A DNA stretch of 64,000 nt from positions 62,001-126,000 of the forward strand of contig NZ_JALJRB010000005.1 in NCBI RefSeq assembly GCF_022968795.1, given 5' to 3'. Every line of letters begins with the position of its first letter. Position 1 is the first letter of the stretch. Both the position numbers and the translations under genes were made by a program. The notes under the pieces are model-generated. The model did no database searches, was not told where the DNA came from, and saw only the letters and a program-made list of their open reading frames with translations. Positions 37,801 through 44,945 of the stretch are shown here, one piece after another. Source of the DNA: Desulfatitalea alkaliphila (lineage in GTDB: Bacteria; Desulfobacterota; Desulfobacteria; Desulfobacterales; Desulfosarcinaceae).

Positions 37801-39237
37801 GAACTCCGAGCCGGCGATGGGCTCGGGCCTCCGGCGGCCGCTGGGGTCGGGTTCGCCCAGTTCCATCCGGATACATTCGATCCCCGTGACCCGCCCGTTG
37901 TCGGCGATGACCCGCACCGGGTTGGTCAGGGTCATGATCTCGATGCCTTCGTCGCGGCACTCGGCGATCTCGTCGGCGCTGGCGGGCATTTCCGCCTCGG
38001 ATCGGCGGTAGATGATAAACGGCTGCTGCGACCCTTTGCGCAGAGCGGTGCGCACGGCGTCCATGGCCACGTTGCCGCCGCCGATCACCGCCACCCGGTC
38101 GCCCAAGGATACCGTTTCGCCCAGGTTGATGCGACGCAGGTAGTCCATACCCGGATAGACCCCTTCGAATTCCTCGCCTTCGATGCCCAGCACCTTGCAC
38201 TCCTGGGCGCCGATGCCCATAAAGAAGGCCTTGTAGCCCTGCTCGCGCAGTTGGCCGATGGTGACCGTCTTGCCGATCTCCACACCGGTCTTGAATTCGA
38301 CCCCCAGGTCGCGGATGGTCTGAATTTCGGCCGCGATCACATCCCGCGGCAGACGGTATTCGGGGATGCCCAGCACCAGCATGCCGCCGAGCACGTCGTG
38401 CTTTTCGAACACGGTGACCGCATAGCCCTCGATGGCCAGAAAGTAAGCGCAGCTCAATCCCGCCGGTCCCGAACCGATCACGGCCACCTTCTGGTTTTTG
38501 GCGGCCTTCTTCTCCGGCAGGTAGCGGGTTTCGGACCCCATATCGATGTCGGCCAGATAGCGGTGCAGGTGCATGATGTCCAGGGGCTGGTCCACTTTGG
38601 CACGGGTGCAGGCGCCTTCGCAAGGATGGTGGCACACCCGGCCGCACACTCCGGGAAAGGGGTGGGCTTCCTTGAAAAGGGCGATGGCGTCGCGGTAGTT
38701 GCCCTGGTTCATCAGGGCGATCCAGCCCTGGACCCCCACATTGGCCGGGCAGGTGGCTTTGCACGGCGCGGTGCCCTTCTTCTCGATGGCAAAGGCCCCG
38801 GGCATGGCCTGGGGATAGAGTTTGTAGGCCGCCTTGCGGGCCTGCAACCCTTCGTCGAAACGGTTGGGCACCTCGATGGGACACACTTTGGCACACTCGC
38901 CGCAGGCGGTGCATTTCTCCATGTCCACAAAACGCGGCTGCTCGCGCACCTGCACGGTGAAGGCGCCCGGTTCGCCGTCGATACCCTCCACCGTGGCCAT
39001 GGTGAGCATTTCGATGTTCAGGTGGCGGCCGGCCTCCACCAGCTTGGGAGAGATGATGCACATGGAGCAATCGTTGGTGGGAAAGGTCTTGTCCAGCTGG
39101 GCCATCTTGCCGCCGATGGCCGAATTGCGCTCCACAAGATAGACCTTGAATCCCGATTCGGCCAGGTCCAGGGAGGCCTGGATGCCGGCGATGCCGCCGC
39201 CGACCACCATCACCGCGCCGGTTGTCTCTTGTGTCAT
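34807..39237 (-). CDS. Giant HdrA-like flavoprotein with embedded GltD/NfnB-type module
   Basis: A 1476-residue cytoplasmic electron-transfer flavoprotein. Order of parts: an HdrA-type FAD motif (VVGGGIAG, 11-18), a [4Fe-4S] motif (CTACGECAKVCP, 109-120), a glutamate-synthase-small-subunit-like module with cysteines at 159-210 plus FAD (VAVIGSGPAG, 251-260) and NAD(P) (VAVIGGGNVA, 382-391) sites, then an HdrA-like segment with CVGSRDINHCDNGYCSSVCC, a second HdrA unit (VVGGGVAG, about 1130), and two C-terminal ferredoxin motifs (CAACLTCVRSCP, CHGCGTCVSECP). It resembles HdrL/HdrA2-type proteins and could link NAD(P)H, ferredoxin and disulfide-type acceptors, possibly by flavin bifurcation. Its ATG overlaps the stop of the HdrD-like gene by 4 bp (ATGA). 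Confidence 0.88.
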   Translation of the reverse strand: MTQETTGAVMVVGGGIAGIQASLDLAESGFKVYLVERNSAIGGKMAQLDKTFPTNDCSMCIISPKLVEAGRHLNIEMLTMATVEGIDGEPGAFTVQVREQPRFVDMEKCTACGECAKVCPIEVPNRFDEGLQARKAAYKLYPQAMPGAFAIEKKGTAPCKATCPANVGVQGWIALMNQGNYRDAIALFKEAHPFPGVCGRVCHHPCEGACTRAKVDQPLDIMHLHRYLADIDMGSETRYLPEKKAAKNQKVAVIGSGPAGLSCAYFLAIEGYAVTVFEKHDVLGGMLVLGIPEYRLPRDVIAAEIQTIRDLGVEFKTGVEIGKTVTIGQLREQGYKAFFMGIGAQECKVLGIEGEEFEGVYPGMDYLRRINLGETVSLGDRVAVIGGGNVAMDAVRTALRKGSQQPFIIYRRSEAEMPASADEIAECRDEGIEIMTLTNPVRVIADNGRVTGIECIRMELGEPDPSGRRRPEPIAGSEFIIEVDAVVPAIGQESDWACLTDECACTLTDWGTMNVDPVSLQTRDADIFAGGDAVTGPATVVEAIEAGKQAAISIQRYIEGVDLQEGRGQALEAVTDVPLQGHAIAARALMPHRAVEQRVAGFEEVQLGFDENLARAEGARCLACGVCSECYMCVKACLAGAVDHRQIARTREVKVGAVILAPGFVPYDPTLYETYSYANHPNVVTSLEFERMLSASGPFAGHLVRPSDHKEPRKIAFLQCVGSRDINHCDNGYCSSVCCMYANKQAVIAKEHSSSPLDATIFFMDMRTFGKDFDKYNLRAQNEHGVRMVRSRIHSVYPAEGEQLRIVYATEAGKTAEERYDLVVLSVGLTADPEAVALAGRLGIDLNPYGFVQTRDTAPVNTSRDGIYVCGAFQEPKDIPHSVMEASAAAACAGERLAAARWSLTQTRELPPETDIEGQPVRVGVFVCNCGINIGGVADVPAVRDYAKSLPYVVHVEDNLFSCSQDTQDHMKAVIQEKQINRVVVASCSPRTHEPLFQETIREAGLNKYLFEMANIRDQNTWVHMNNPEKATRKAKELVRMAVAKATFIEPLYHVSVPITKTALVVGGGVAGMEAALGIAEQGCEVHLVEKQGRLGGNARHLRATWQGEDLAVYLADLIERTRQHPRIHLHLDTEVTATHGAMGNMTSTLTDGGGRTLEIAHGAALLAVGAVEYKPTEYLYGKHPNVLTHLDLDAAFNRDEQRLITAKCAVFIQCVGSRTEERPYCSKICCTHSLKAALALKEKNPAMKVFILYRDIRAYGFREKLYQEARAKGVIFIRFDPEKLPSVAMADQDQLLLTVTDHVLRRPIRIKPDLLILAAGIEATKNNRLYELFKVPVNDDGFLVEAHAKLRPVDFSSEGIFLAGLAHYPKPMEESIAQAKAAAARAMTLLSKEAVLMGGVVAVVDAGLCAACLTCVRSCPYHIPHIDEHSHAVIDPALCHGCGTCVSECPGKAITLKHFTDDQLIAKAHALFEQG

Positions 39238-40538
39238 GACGGTTCCTCCTTATGCAAGCCGAAGTCCTTGAGGTCGTCCCCCAGGTAGGTGCGCTCGTTC
39301 TCGCCCAGGACACCCATGGCCAGGCACATGATGGTCCAGATGTGGACCACGTTGTAGTGACCGCCATAATGATGCCCGATGTCTTCGATCTGGGCGTGGC
39401 AGTTGTGGCAGGGGGCGAATACATAGGTCGCGCCGGTCTCCTGGATCTGATCGAATTTTACTTTGCCATAGGCCCGCCGCTGATCGGTGAAACCGGCCTG
39501 CAGTGCGCCCCCACCCCCGCCGCAGCAGTAGTTGTTGATGCCGTTGGGCACCATGTCGATGAAGTTCTCCTCGCCCACGATGGTCCGGATAACGAAGCGC
39601 ATGTCGTCGGCCATCTTCTGCCCCCATGTTTTACGCACCATATTGCAGGGATCCTGGGCCGTGAACTTGATCTTCAGATCTTTGTTCCAGTCGCTGTTGA
39701 CTTTCAGCTTACCTTCCCTGATCCATTGCGCGTAGAGGGTGATGAGGGTGGTGAACTCGAACTTGTGATCGATTTTGAATTTTCGCAATCCTTCCAGGAT
39801 TGCAAAGAATGAGTGCCCTCACTCCGTATTGACCACCACCGGACACTTGAGCGTGTTGTCGATGTGATAGACAAACTCCTCTAGTATATAACGCCAACCT
39901 TCATCGTCGGCCAGAAAGAGACAATAGTTTTCCCCACCCCACATGACCGAGGGATAGGTCCAGTCGGCGCCCACGGCATGCAGAATTTTCCACAAAGGGG
40001 CCAGTTCGTCCGGTTCGGTGACCGGTTCGCGGGAGTTCTGGTTGATGGCATAGTAAGCGCCCGGACGATCCACGCTGACCTGCAGATCCTGGAAGCGAGG
40101 ATCGGTCATCTGGATCTCCTCGGCCACATCTTCCACCGTCCAGATGAAGTCCTCGGTGGGCACCCCCATGGCGTTGCCGGCCCGAATGTGCATGTCGCAG
40201 GAGCCGAGGATCCCCTTGGGCCGCTTCTCCCGCGGCCAGCCGGCGCGCATGTTGTAGACCAGCTTGGGAATATCGACCTTCATGGGGCAGGCGTTGATGC
40301 AGCGGGTGCACATGGTGCACACCCAGGCCCAGGGCGTTTTGGCGATCTCTTCGTCCAGGCCGAGCACGACCATGCGCACCAGTTTGCGCGGATCCATATC
40401 GAAAAGCTCAGAGGCCGGGCACCCGGCGGTACAGGTGCCGCAGGTGAGGCACAAATCCAGATTGGCCGCCGGAACACGATCCAGGACCAGGGCCTTGAAG
40501 TCAGGCGCCATTTCGTTGATCTCGATGGGCAAGGACAT
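39234..40538 (-). CDS. HdrD-like Fe-S/CCG-domain oxidoreductase, probable selenoprotein
   Basis: Read through the single in-frame UGA at 39819-39821, this is one 434-residue protein. The N-terminus has two [4Fe-4S] motifs (CLTCGTCTAGCP, CTMCTRCINACP). The C-terminus is a CCG domain (CNMVR, CCGGGGG, CHNCH). The UGA falls in PVVVNTE-UGA-GHSFF, where CCG proteins of this type usually have Glu-Cys-Gly-His, so selenocysteine replaces a cluster- or substrate-binding cysteine. The frame is unbroken on both sides. A hairpin downstream fits the bacterial SECIS rules. Without readthrough the distal part would start at a TTG inside the hairpin with no proper ribosome site. It is the electron-transfer partner of the HdrA-like protein encoded next. 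Confidence 0.85.
39781..39821 (-). promoter_or_regulatory. Bacterial SECIS element after in-frame UGA
   Basis: On the minus strand, UGA (39821-39819) is followed 22 nt later by an apical loop UGGAA (39796-39792). The loop is closed by a perfect 7-bp stem, GCAAUCC/GGAUUGC, that extends three more pairs including one wobble. The bacterial SECIS rules expect the loop 16-37 nt from the UGA, 3-14 nt long, with G in one of its first two positions; all are met. Confidence 0.8.
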
Positions 40539-40806
40539 GGTGGGACCTCCACATTGGATGAAGGGTTGGTTCGGCTGCCTTGCGCGGGAACTGGCCGGGC
40601 AGGGAAAAGCGGCGATGGGGCACCGCCAAGGGGTTAAGGCAACCGGGGGTTGGGCTGCGGTTGCACCGACAGCCGGCCGGCAATGGCCGCCGGTACAACA
40701 CGAAAGGTTCGACTCACCTCCTGGATCATTTCAAGCATCACATGTAAAGACGCACCGGGGTGCGTTGCCGTCAACACGCACCGCCACGATGGGCTGCGGC
40801 GGCCTG

Positions 40807-41685
40807 TCAGCGCAGATTGGCCGCATCCAGATAGGGTTGCAGTTTCTCTTCGCCGCCCAGGGTGATGATATGCAAACCCTGGCACATCTCCCGCAGCCCT
40901 CTGGCCAAGTCGCCGAACAACTCGATGCTGGCCTGCCGTTTATCCGTGGCCTTGTCCAGCTTCTGGATCACCCAATCGGGCACCAGACCCGCTTTGAAAT
41001 GGCGGTTGATGAAGCGCGCCATGGCGGCGTTGCGCAGCAACAGCACTTCGGCAATCACCGGCACGCCCAAGGGTGCCACCTGGCGCATGAACTTCTCGAA
41101 CTGCTCCAGATCGAAGATGGGGGTAGTGAGAAAGTAACCGGCGCCCATCATCTTCAAGTTCTCCATGCTGTACAGCCCCTTCTTGGGCAACTGTTTGCCC
41201 CAGGGGGATTCGATGCCGGATCCCAGGGTGAAATCGAAGGCTTCCCCCAGATCGGCGCCGTCGATGCTGCGACCGTCGCGCAGATGCTGCAGCACGGAGC
41301 TTAGTTTGCCCGCATCCACATGGAAGAACATCTCCTCCTGCACGCTGTCGCCGGAGATGCGATAATCCTCGGTGAACACCAGCAGGTTCTCGATGCCCGA
41401 CTGGTGGGCCAGGGTCAGATCCTTCTGCAGTTGGATGCGGTTCTTGTCCCGCGTGGTGGTCTGATAAATGGGGCTGAACCGGTTCTGCCGCAGCAACTCG
41501 CAAGTGTGTATGCTGTCGCCCACCACCCCTTGCAGATCCACATCGGTCACCGCGACACCGTCGACCCGGCCGCGGATTCGTTTCATGCGCTCCACCAGCT
41601 TTTCGGGAGAATCGTCGCCCAAGGGGGTCTGCACCTCGGACGTGACCACGAATTTTCTGTTGCCCAGAGCCTCCTTGAGTTTCAT
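40807..41685 (-). CDS. metF: Methylenetetrahydrofolate reductase (MetF family)
   Basis: A 292-residue TIM-barrel enzyme of the MetF family that interconverts methylene- and methyl-tetrahydrofolate. The early motif TSEVQTPLGDD contains the catalytic glutamate region; DSIHTCELLRQNRFSPIYQTTTRDKNRIQLQKDL and GAGYFLTTPIFDLEQFEKFM are family-typical. It has no C-terminal extension and no own NAD(P)H domain fusion. It lies between the HTH/receiver regulator and the HdrD-like gene on one strand. MetF next to Hdr-type proteins is a recurring arrangement in anaerobes with the Wood-Ljungdahl pathway, where the Hdr proteins supply electrons. Confidence 0.88.
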   Translation of the reverse strand: MKLKEALGNRKFVVTSEVQTPLGDDSPEKLVERMKRIRGRVDGVAVTDVDLQGVVGDSIHTCELLRQNRFSPIYQTTTRDKNRIQLQKDLTLAHQSGIENLLVFTEDYRISGDSVQEEMFFHVDAGKLSSVLQHLRDGRSIDGADLGEAFDFTLGSGIESPWGKQLPKKGLYSMENLKMMGAGYFLTTPIFDLEQFEKFMRQVAPLGVPVIAEVLLLRNAAMARFINRHFKAGLVPDWVIQKLDKATDKRQASIELFGDLARGLREMCQGLHIITLGGEEKLQPYLDAANLR

Positions 41686-41722
41686 GGCTGGCCTCCTTTC
41701 CTAAAGGTCCGCTTGGGATTGT

Positions 41723-42295
41723 TCATTGCAGCTCCAGCAGCCGGGCAACCTCTTCCTTGAGTTGGGGCAGCGGCAGCGGTTTGGAAAAGCACACATCCGC
41801 ACCGTGGGACTTCATTTCCTTGAACTTCTCCTCGTCCAGGTAGGCCGACAGCACAACGATCTTGGTGTTTTTGGTGTCCGGGTTGGATTTGATCTTGCGG
41901 CACACCTCATTGCCCTTGATGTCGGGCATCATGATATCCAGAATCAGCAGGTCCGGCTTGAAGTGGTTGACCTGCAAGCCGGCTTCGAAGCCGTCGGCCG
42001 CCGATATCACCTCGTAATCGAACTCGTCCTCTTCCAGTGATTGAACGATGGTTTCCACGATGATCGGATCGTCGTCCACCACCAGAATGCGCTTGTGCGC
42101 CTGTTGAGGCGCCTCGTCGGGGATGGGGATGCCCTGGCGCTTCATGAACGCCTCAAGATCCATCCACTTGATCCGCCGATGGCCGCCGACCGTTTTGTAC
42201 GCCTTGATATGCCCGGCCTCGATCCAATTGATGATCGACTTGGAGGAGACCTGGCACAACTGGCTGGCCTTGTAGACCGTTAACGTGTCTTCCAT
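41723..42295 (-). CDS. MerR/excisionase-type HTH fused to a receiver domain
   Basis: A 190-residue regulator. Residues 1-55 are an excisionase/MerR-like winged HTH (TVYKASQLCQVSSKSIINWIEAGHI, KTVGGHRRI). Residues about 68-188 are a CheY-like receiver: VVDDDP acidic pocket, phospho-Asp in LLILDIMMPD, and the Lys in CFSKPLP. ATG 42295 has AAGGGGG seven bases upstream. The order is the reverse of most response regulators, with the DNA-binding part first. It is the first gene of the MetF/Hdr operon, behind a good sigma-70 promoter, and a sensor kinase lies directly upstream, so the pair probably controls this operon. Confidence 0.88.
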   Translation of the reverse strand: MEDTLTVYKASQLCQVSSKSIINWIEAGHIKAYKTVGGHRRIKWMDLEAFMKRQGIPIPDEAPQQAHKRILVVDDDPIIVETIVQSLEEDEFDYEVISAADGFEAGLQVNHFKPDLLILDIMMPDIKGNEVCRKIKSNPDTKNTKIVVLSAYLDEEKFKEMKSHGADVCFSKPLPLPQLKEEVARLLELQ

Positions 42296-42808
42296 CTGAG
42301 CACCCCCTTTGTTGGATGGTCCGGCTTCCCTTGGTTGCTGCAGGCTGCCGCATCCGTCGCGGCCGACCTTGCGGAGCGGCCCGCATAAAAAGGACCATCG
42401 TGGTTGGCCTATCCTGATTTCCTTTAAAACCCAAATCCCCATCCTTGTCAATAGTAATTTTCATAAAATCTATAATAACTAAACTTATATACTCATTATT
42501 CCGCTATTAGATTTGATATTTTTATGTTTTTATAGTTTTTTCTGTTTTAATACTGAACAGCGCTTCCCCTTCGAGCTGCCGCCGCAAAAGCGAAACCAGC
42601 CGGGATCCATAGGTAAATCCAGGATGGGAGGGACCCAGGTGAATCGGCCGACCTTGCCGGCGGATATATTCTATGTTGGGAAATTATAGGTGGGGTGGGT
42701 GCGGGTCACGGACCCATGGCAAGCGGCAAGGTGGGGCCGACGCAAAGCTTGTTGCCCGCGGTTCTCTTCGGCGGGTTCATGGAATACCGTTTCATATGCC
42801 GTAGGCTA
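42296..42808. other. AT-rich control region upstream of the MetF/Hdr operon
   Basis: No gene. Bases about 42455-42560 are strongly AT-rich compared with everything nearby and lie directly upstream of the mapped promoter, so they may act as an UP element or a binding region. The rest, up to the kinase stop, shows nothing recognisable. Confidence 0.55.
42423..42451 (-). promoter_or_regulatory. Sigma-70-type promoter of the MetF/Hdr operon
   Basis: On the minus strand, TTGACA (42451-42446) and TTTAAA (42428-42423) are 17 bp apart, with an AT-rich tract upstream. The expected transcript start is about 120 bp before ATG 42295. Confidence 0.6.
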
Positions 42809-44674
42809 TCAAGCGGTGGGGGCGTTGTCGGCGGTCTTGGGCAGTTCCACATCTCCCTGCACCACCGGCAGGATGATTTTGAAGGTGGTGCCGACACCCA
42901 CCTTGCTCTCCACCTGGATGTCGCCGCCGTGATCCTTGACAAAGCCATAGCAGACCGACAGTCCCAGGCCGACCCCGCGAGCGCTTTCGGTCTTGGTGGT
43001 GAAAAAGGTATCGAAGATTTTGTCCAGGTGTTCGGGGCGGATGCCGCTGCCGGTATCGCCGATCTCCACCCGCACGTGGCCGCCGTTGCCGCTGGTGGTC
43101 ACCGTCAGGCGCCCGCCCTGGGGCATGGCATCCTTGGCATTGGAGACCATATTGAGCATCACCTGCCGCAACTGGTTCTTGGAGGCCGACACCGGCCGCA
43201 ATCCTTCGCCCAAAGACACCTGCAACTTGATATCCACCTCGCGCAGCTGCTTCTCGTGCAGCAGCATGATCTCGTCCACGATGGTGTTGATGTCCACCGG
43301 CCTGCGCTCTTCCTGATCCGGCTTGGAAAAGGAGAGCATCTTGCGCAGCATGTCCGCCAGCCGCACCGTCTCGGACAGCGCCATGTCCAGCAGGCGGCGG
43401 CGCTTGTTGTCGGGCCGGATTTCGGTCTTCATCAGCTCCAGCGTGTTCATGATACCGTACAGGGGGTTGTTCAGCTCATGGGCCAGCTGGGAGGTCAAGC
43501 GGCCCATGGCGGCCAGCTTCTCCGATTGCAGCAACTGCTCCTGGGTGCGGCTCAACTGGCGCTCCATGGCCAGCCGTTCGCCCAGATCGACGAAAAAGCC
43601 CACCGAGGCCGTCTCGCCGCCGTCCTTATCATAGATGATGGAGGCCGACATGGTGCCCTCCACCGCACGGCCGTCCTTGTGCATGAAGGTCAAAGGGTAG
43701 CCACGCAGTTTGCCCTTGCCGCCATACTCCGGACTGCGCATCATGCGCATCAACTCGTAGGCCATGCCTTCGCTGTACAGTTGGCGCACATCCTCGCCCA
43801 TCAGCTCATCGGCGGTGTACCCCAAGGTCTCCTCGGCGCCCTTGTTCCAGATGATCACCCGGCCCTGCATGTCCGCGCCGATGATGGCGTTGGGGGAACT
43901 TTGAATGATGTTGTTGAGAAAATCCCGCCCTTCCTCGATCTTGCGCTGCATGCGCACGATCTGGGTCTGATCGACGCAGATGCCTTCGTAGCCGACCACC
44001 TGTCCGGCCGGATTGGTCCGTGTGTGCGCGGTCAAGAGCACCGGGATGGTGGAGCCGTCCTTGCGCTTGAACTCCACCGGATAGTTGACCACGTGGCCGT
44101 CGTCCTCGATCATCTGCTGAAAGGCGATCCGATCCTCGGGCCGCACATACAGATCCCGCTGGATGGACATGTTCAGAAACTCATCCTTGTCGCTGTATCC
44201 CAGCATCTCCAGCAAAGCGTGGTTGGCATTGAGAAAGCGCCCCTCCTTGGAACTGGTGTACACCCCCGCGGCCACATGCTCGAACAGCCGCCGGTAGTCC
44301 TGCTCCGTGGCCCGCAACTGCAACTCCTGGTCCTTGCGCCGGGTGATGTCCCGGTAAATGTTAAGCTTGGAAATGGAGCCGTCCAGATTCTTGATGGGCA
44401 CCTCGATGATCCGGTAGGTCTTGTTCTGCCGCGGAATATAAACCTCCGAATGAACCCCCATCCCATCCTCGAACACCTCCTTGGCCCGGCACCAGGGACA
44501 CATCACCTCGCTCTGGTTGACCACCTGGTAACACGGCTTGCCCAAACCCGGCCCGAACTGCCGGACCATGGCGTCGTTCATGAACTCCACCGTGTGATCC
44601 TCACGGGTGATATAAATCCCATCCTCCATGGCGTTGAGGATGTCATACAAATTGCTGTGATTGTCGGGCGTCAT
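42809..44674 (-). CDS. Multi-PAS sensor histidine kinase
   Basis: A 621-residue soluble kinase with three successive PAS domains (about residues 5-125, 130-255 and 255-375). The first contains CPWCRAKEVFEDG, a cysteine pair that could bind a metal or sense redox. HisKA has SQLAHELNNPLYG (phospho-His, about 400), and the ATPase has NAKDAMP, DTGSGI and GVGLGLSV. ATG 44674 has GAGGT six bases upstream. It is transcribed towards the HTH-receiver regulator of the MetF/Hdr operon, about 510 bp away, and is its likely partner. Confidence 0.88.
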   Translation of the reverse strand: MTPDNHSNLYDILNAMEDGIYITREDHTVEFMNDAMVRQFGPGLGKPCYQVVNQSEVMCPWCRAKEVFEDGMGVHSEVYIPRQNKTYRIIEVPIKNLDGSISKLNIYRDITRRKDQELQLRATEQDYRRLFEHVAAGVYTSSKEGRFLNANHALLEMLGYSDKDEFLNMSIQRDLYVRPEDRIAFQQMIEDDGHVVNYPVEFKRKDGSTIPVLLTAHTRTNPAGQVVGYEGICVDQTQIVRMQRKIEEGRDFLNNIIQSSPNAIIGADMQGRVIIWNKGAEETLGYTADELMGEDVRQLYSEGMAYELMRMMRSPEYGGKGKLRGYPLTFMHKDGRAVEGTMSASIIYDKDGGETASVGFFVDLGERLAMERQLSRTQEQLLQSEKLAAMGRLTSQLAHELNNPLYGIMNTLELMKTEIRPDNKRRRLLDMALSETVRLADMLRKMLSFSKPDQEERRPVDINTIVDEIMLLHEKQLREVDIKLQVSLGEGLRPVSASKNQLRQVMLNMVSNAKDAMPQGGRLTVTTSGNGGHVRVEIGDTGSGIRPEHLDKIFDTFFTTKTESARGVGLGLSVCYGFVKDHGGDIQVESKVGVGTTFKIILPVVQGDVELPKTADNAPTA

Positions 44675-44826
44675 GGGGGCACCTCGCAGGGTTGGCGGAA
44701 AGATCGGCACCGGCGCACCAAACACCACCGGCGACCACACTTCATCCATACGGGCAAACCCGGAAGGGTGTCAAGTTGGCGCTGCGAGAATCCCGGATCG
44801 AGAAGCAATGGCGCTGTTGTGAATTT

Positions 44827-44865
44827 GGGCCAGGGGTTCCCGGTCATGCAGGGAGCCCCTGGCCC
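44827..44865. terminator. Long hairpin after the esterase gene
   Basis: GGGCCAGGGGTTCCC pairs with GGGAGCCCCTGGCCC (15 bp, one wobble) around a 9-base loop. It lies downstream of the esterase stop. There is no T-run on either strand, so it is either a non-canonical terminator or another structured element. Confidence 0.4.
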
Positions 44866-44945
44866 AGGGCGGGATGGACTTGAACGCGAGACTTACAGGG
44901 TTGTCGATTCACAATTGGGTGCAAGCCTATATAGACACAAAACAC

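Noticed and set aside
36856-39288. Long plus-strand open frame across the HdrA-like gene
   Set aside because: Same artefact: His/Gly-rich translation without motifs, fully antisense to a gene with clear FAD and Fe-S motifs.
39786-39821. Frameshift or pseudogene explanation for the split HdrD-like gene
   Set aside because: No change of phase occurs. The only interruption is one TGA, and the sequence on both sides is well-conserved-looking protein with intact cluster motifs.
44865-44935. A functional tRNA gene on the minus strand
   Set aside because: T-arm-like sequence is present but the T-stem does not pair and no D-arm or anticodon arm can be drawn.
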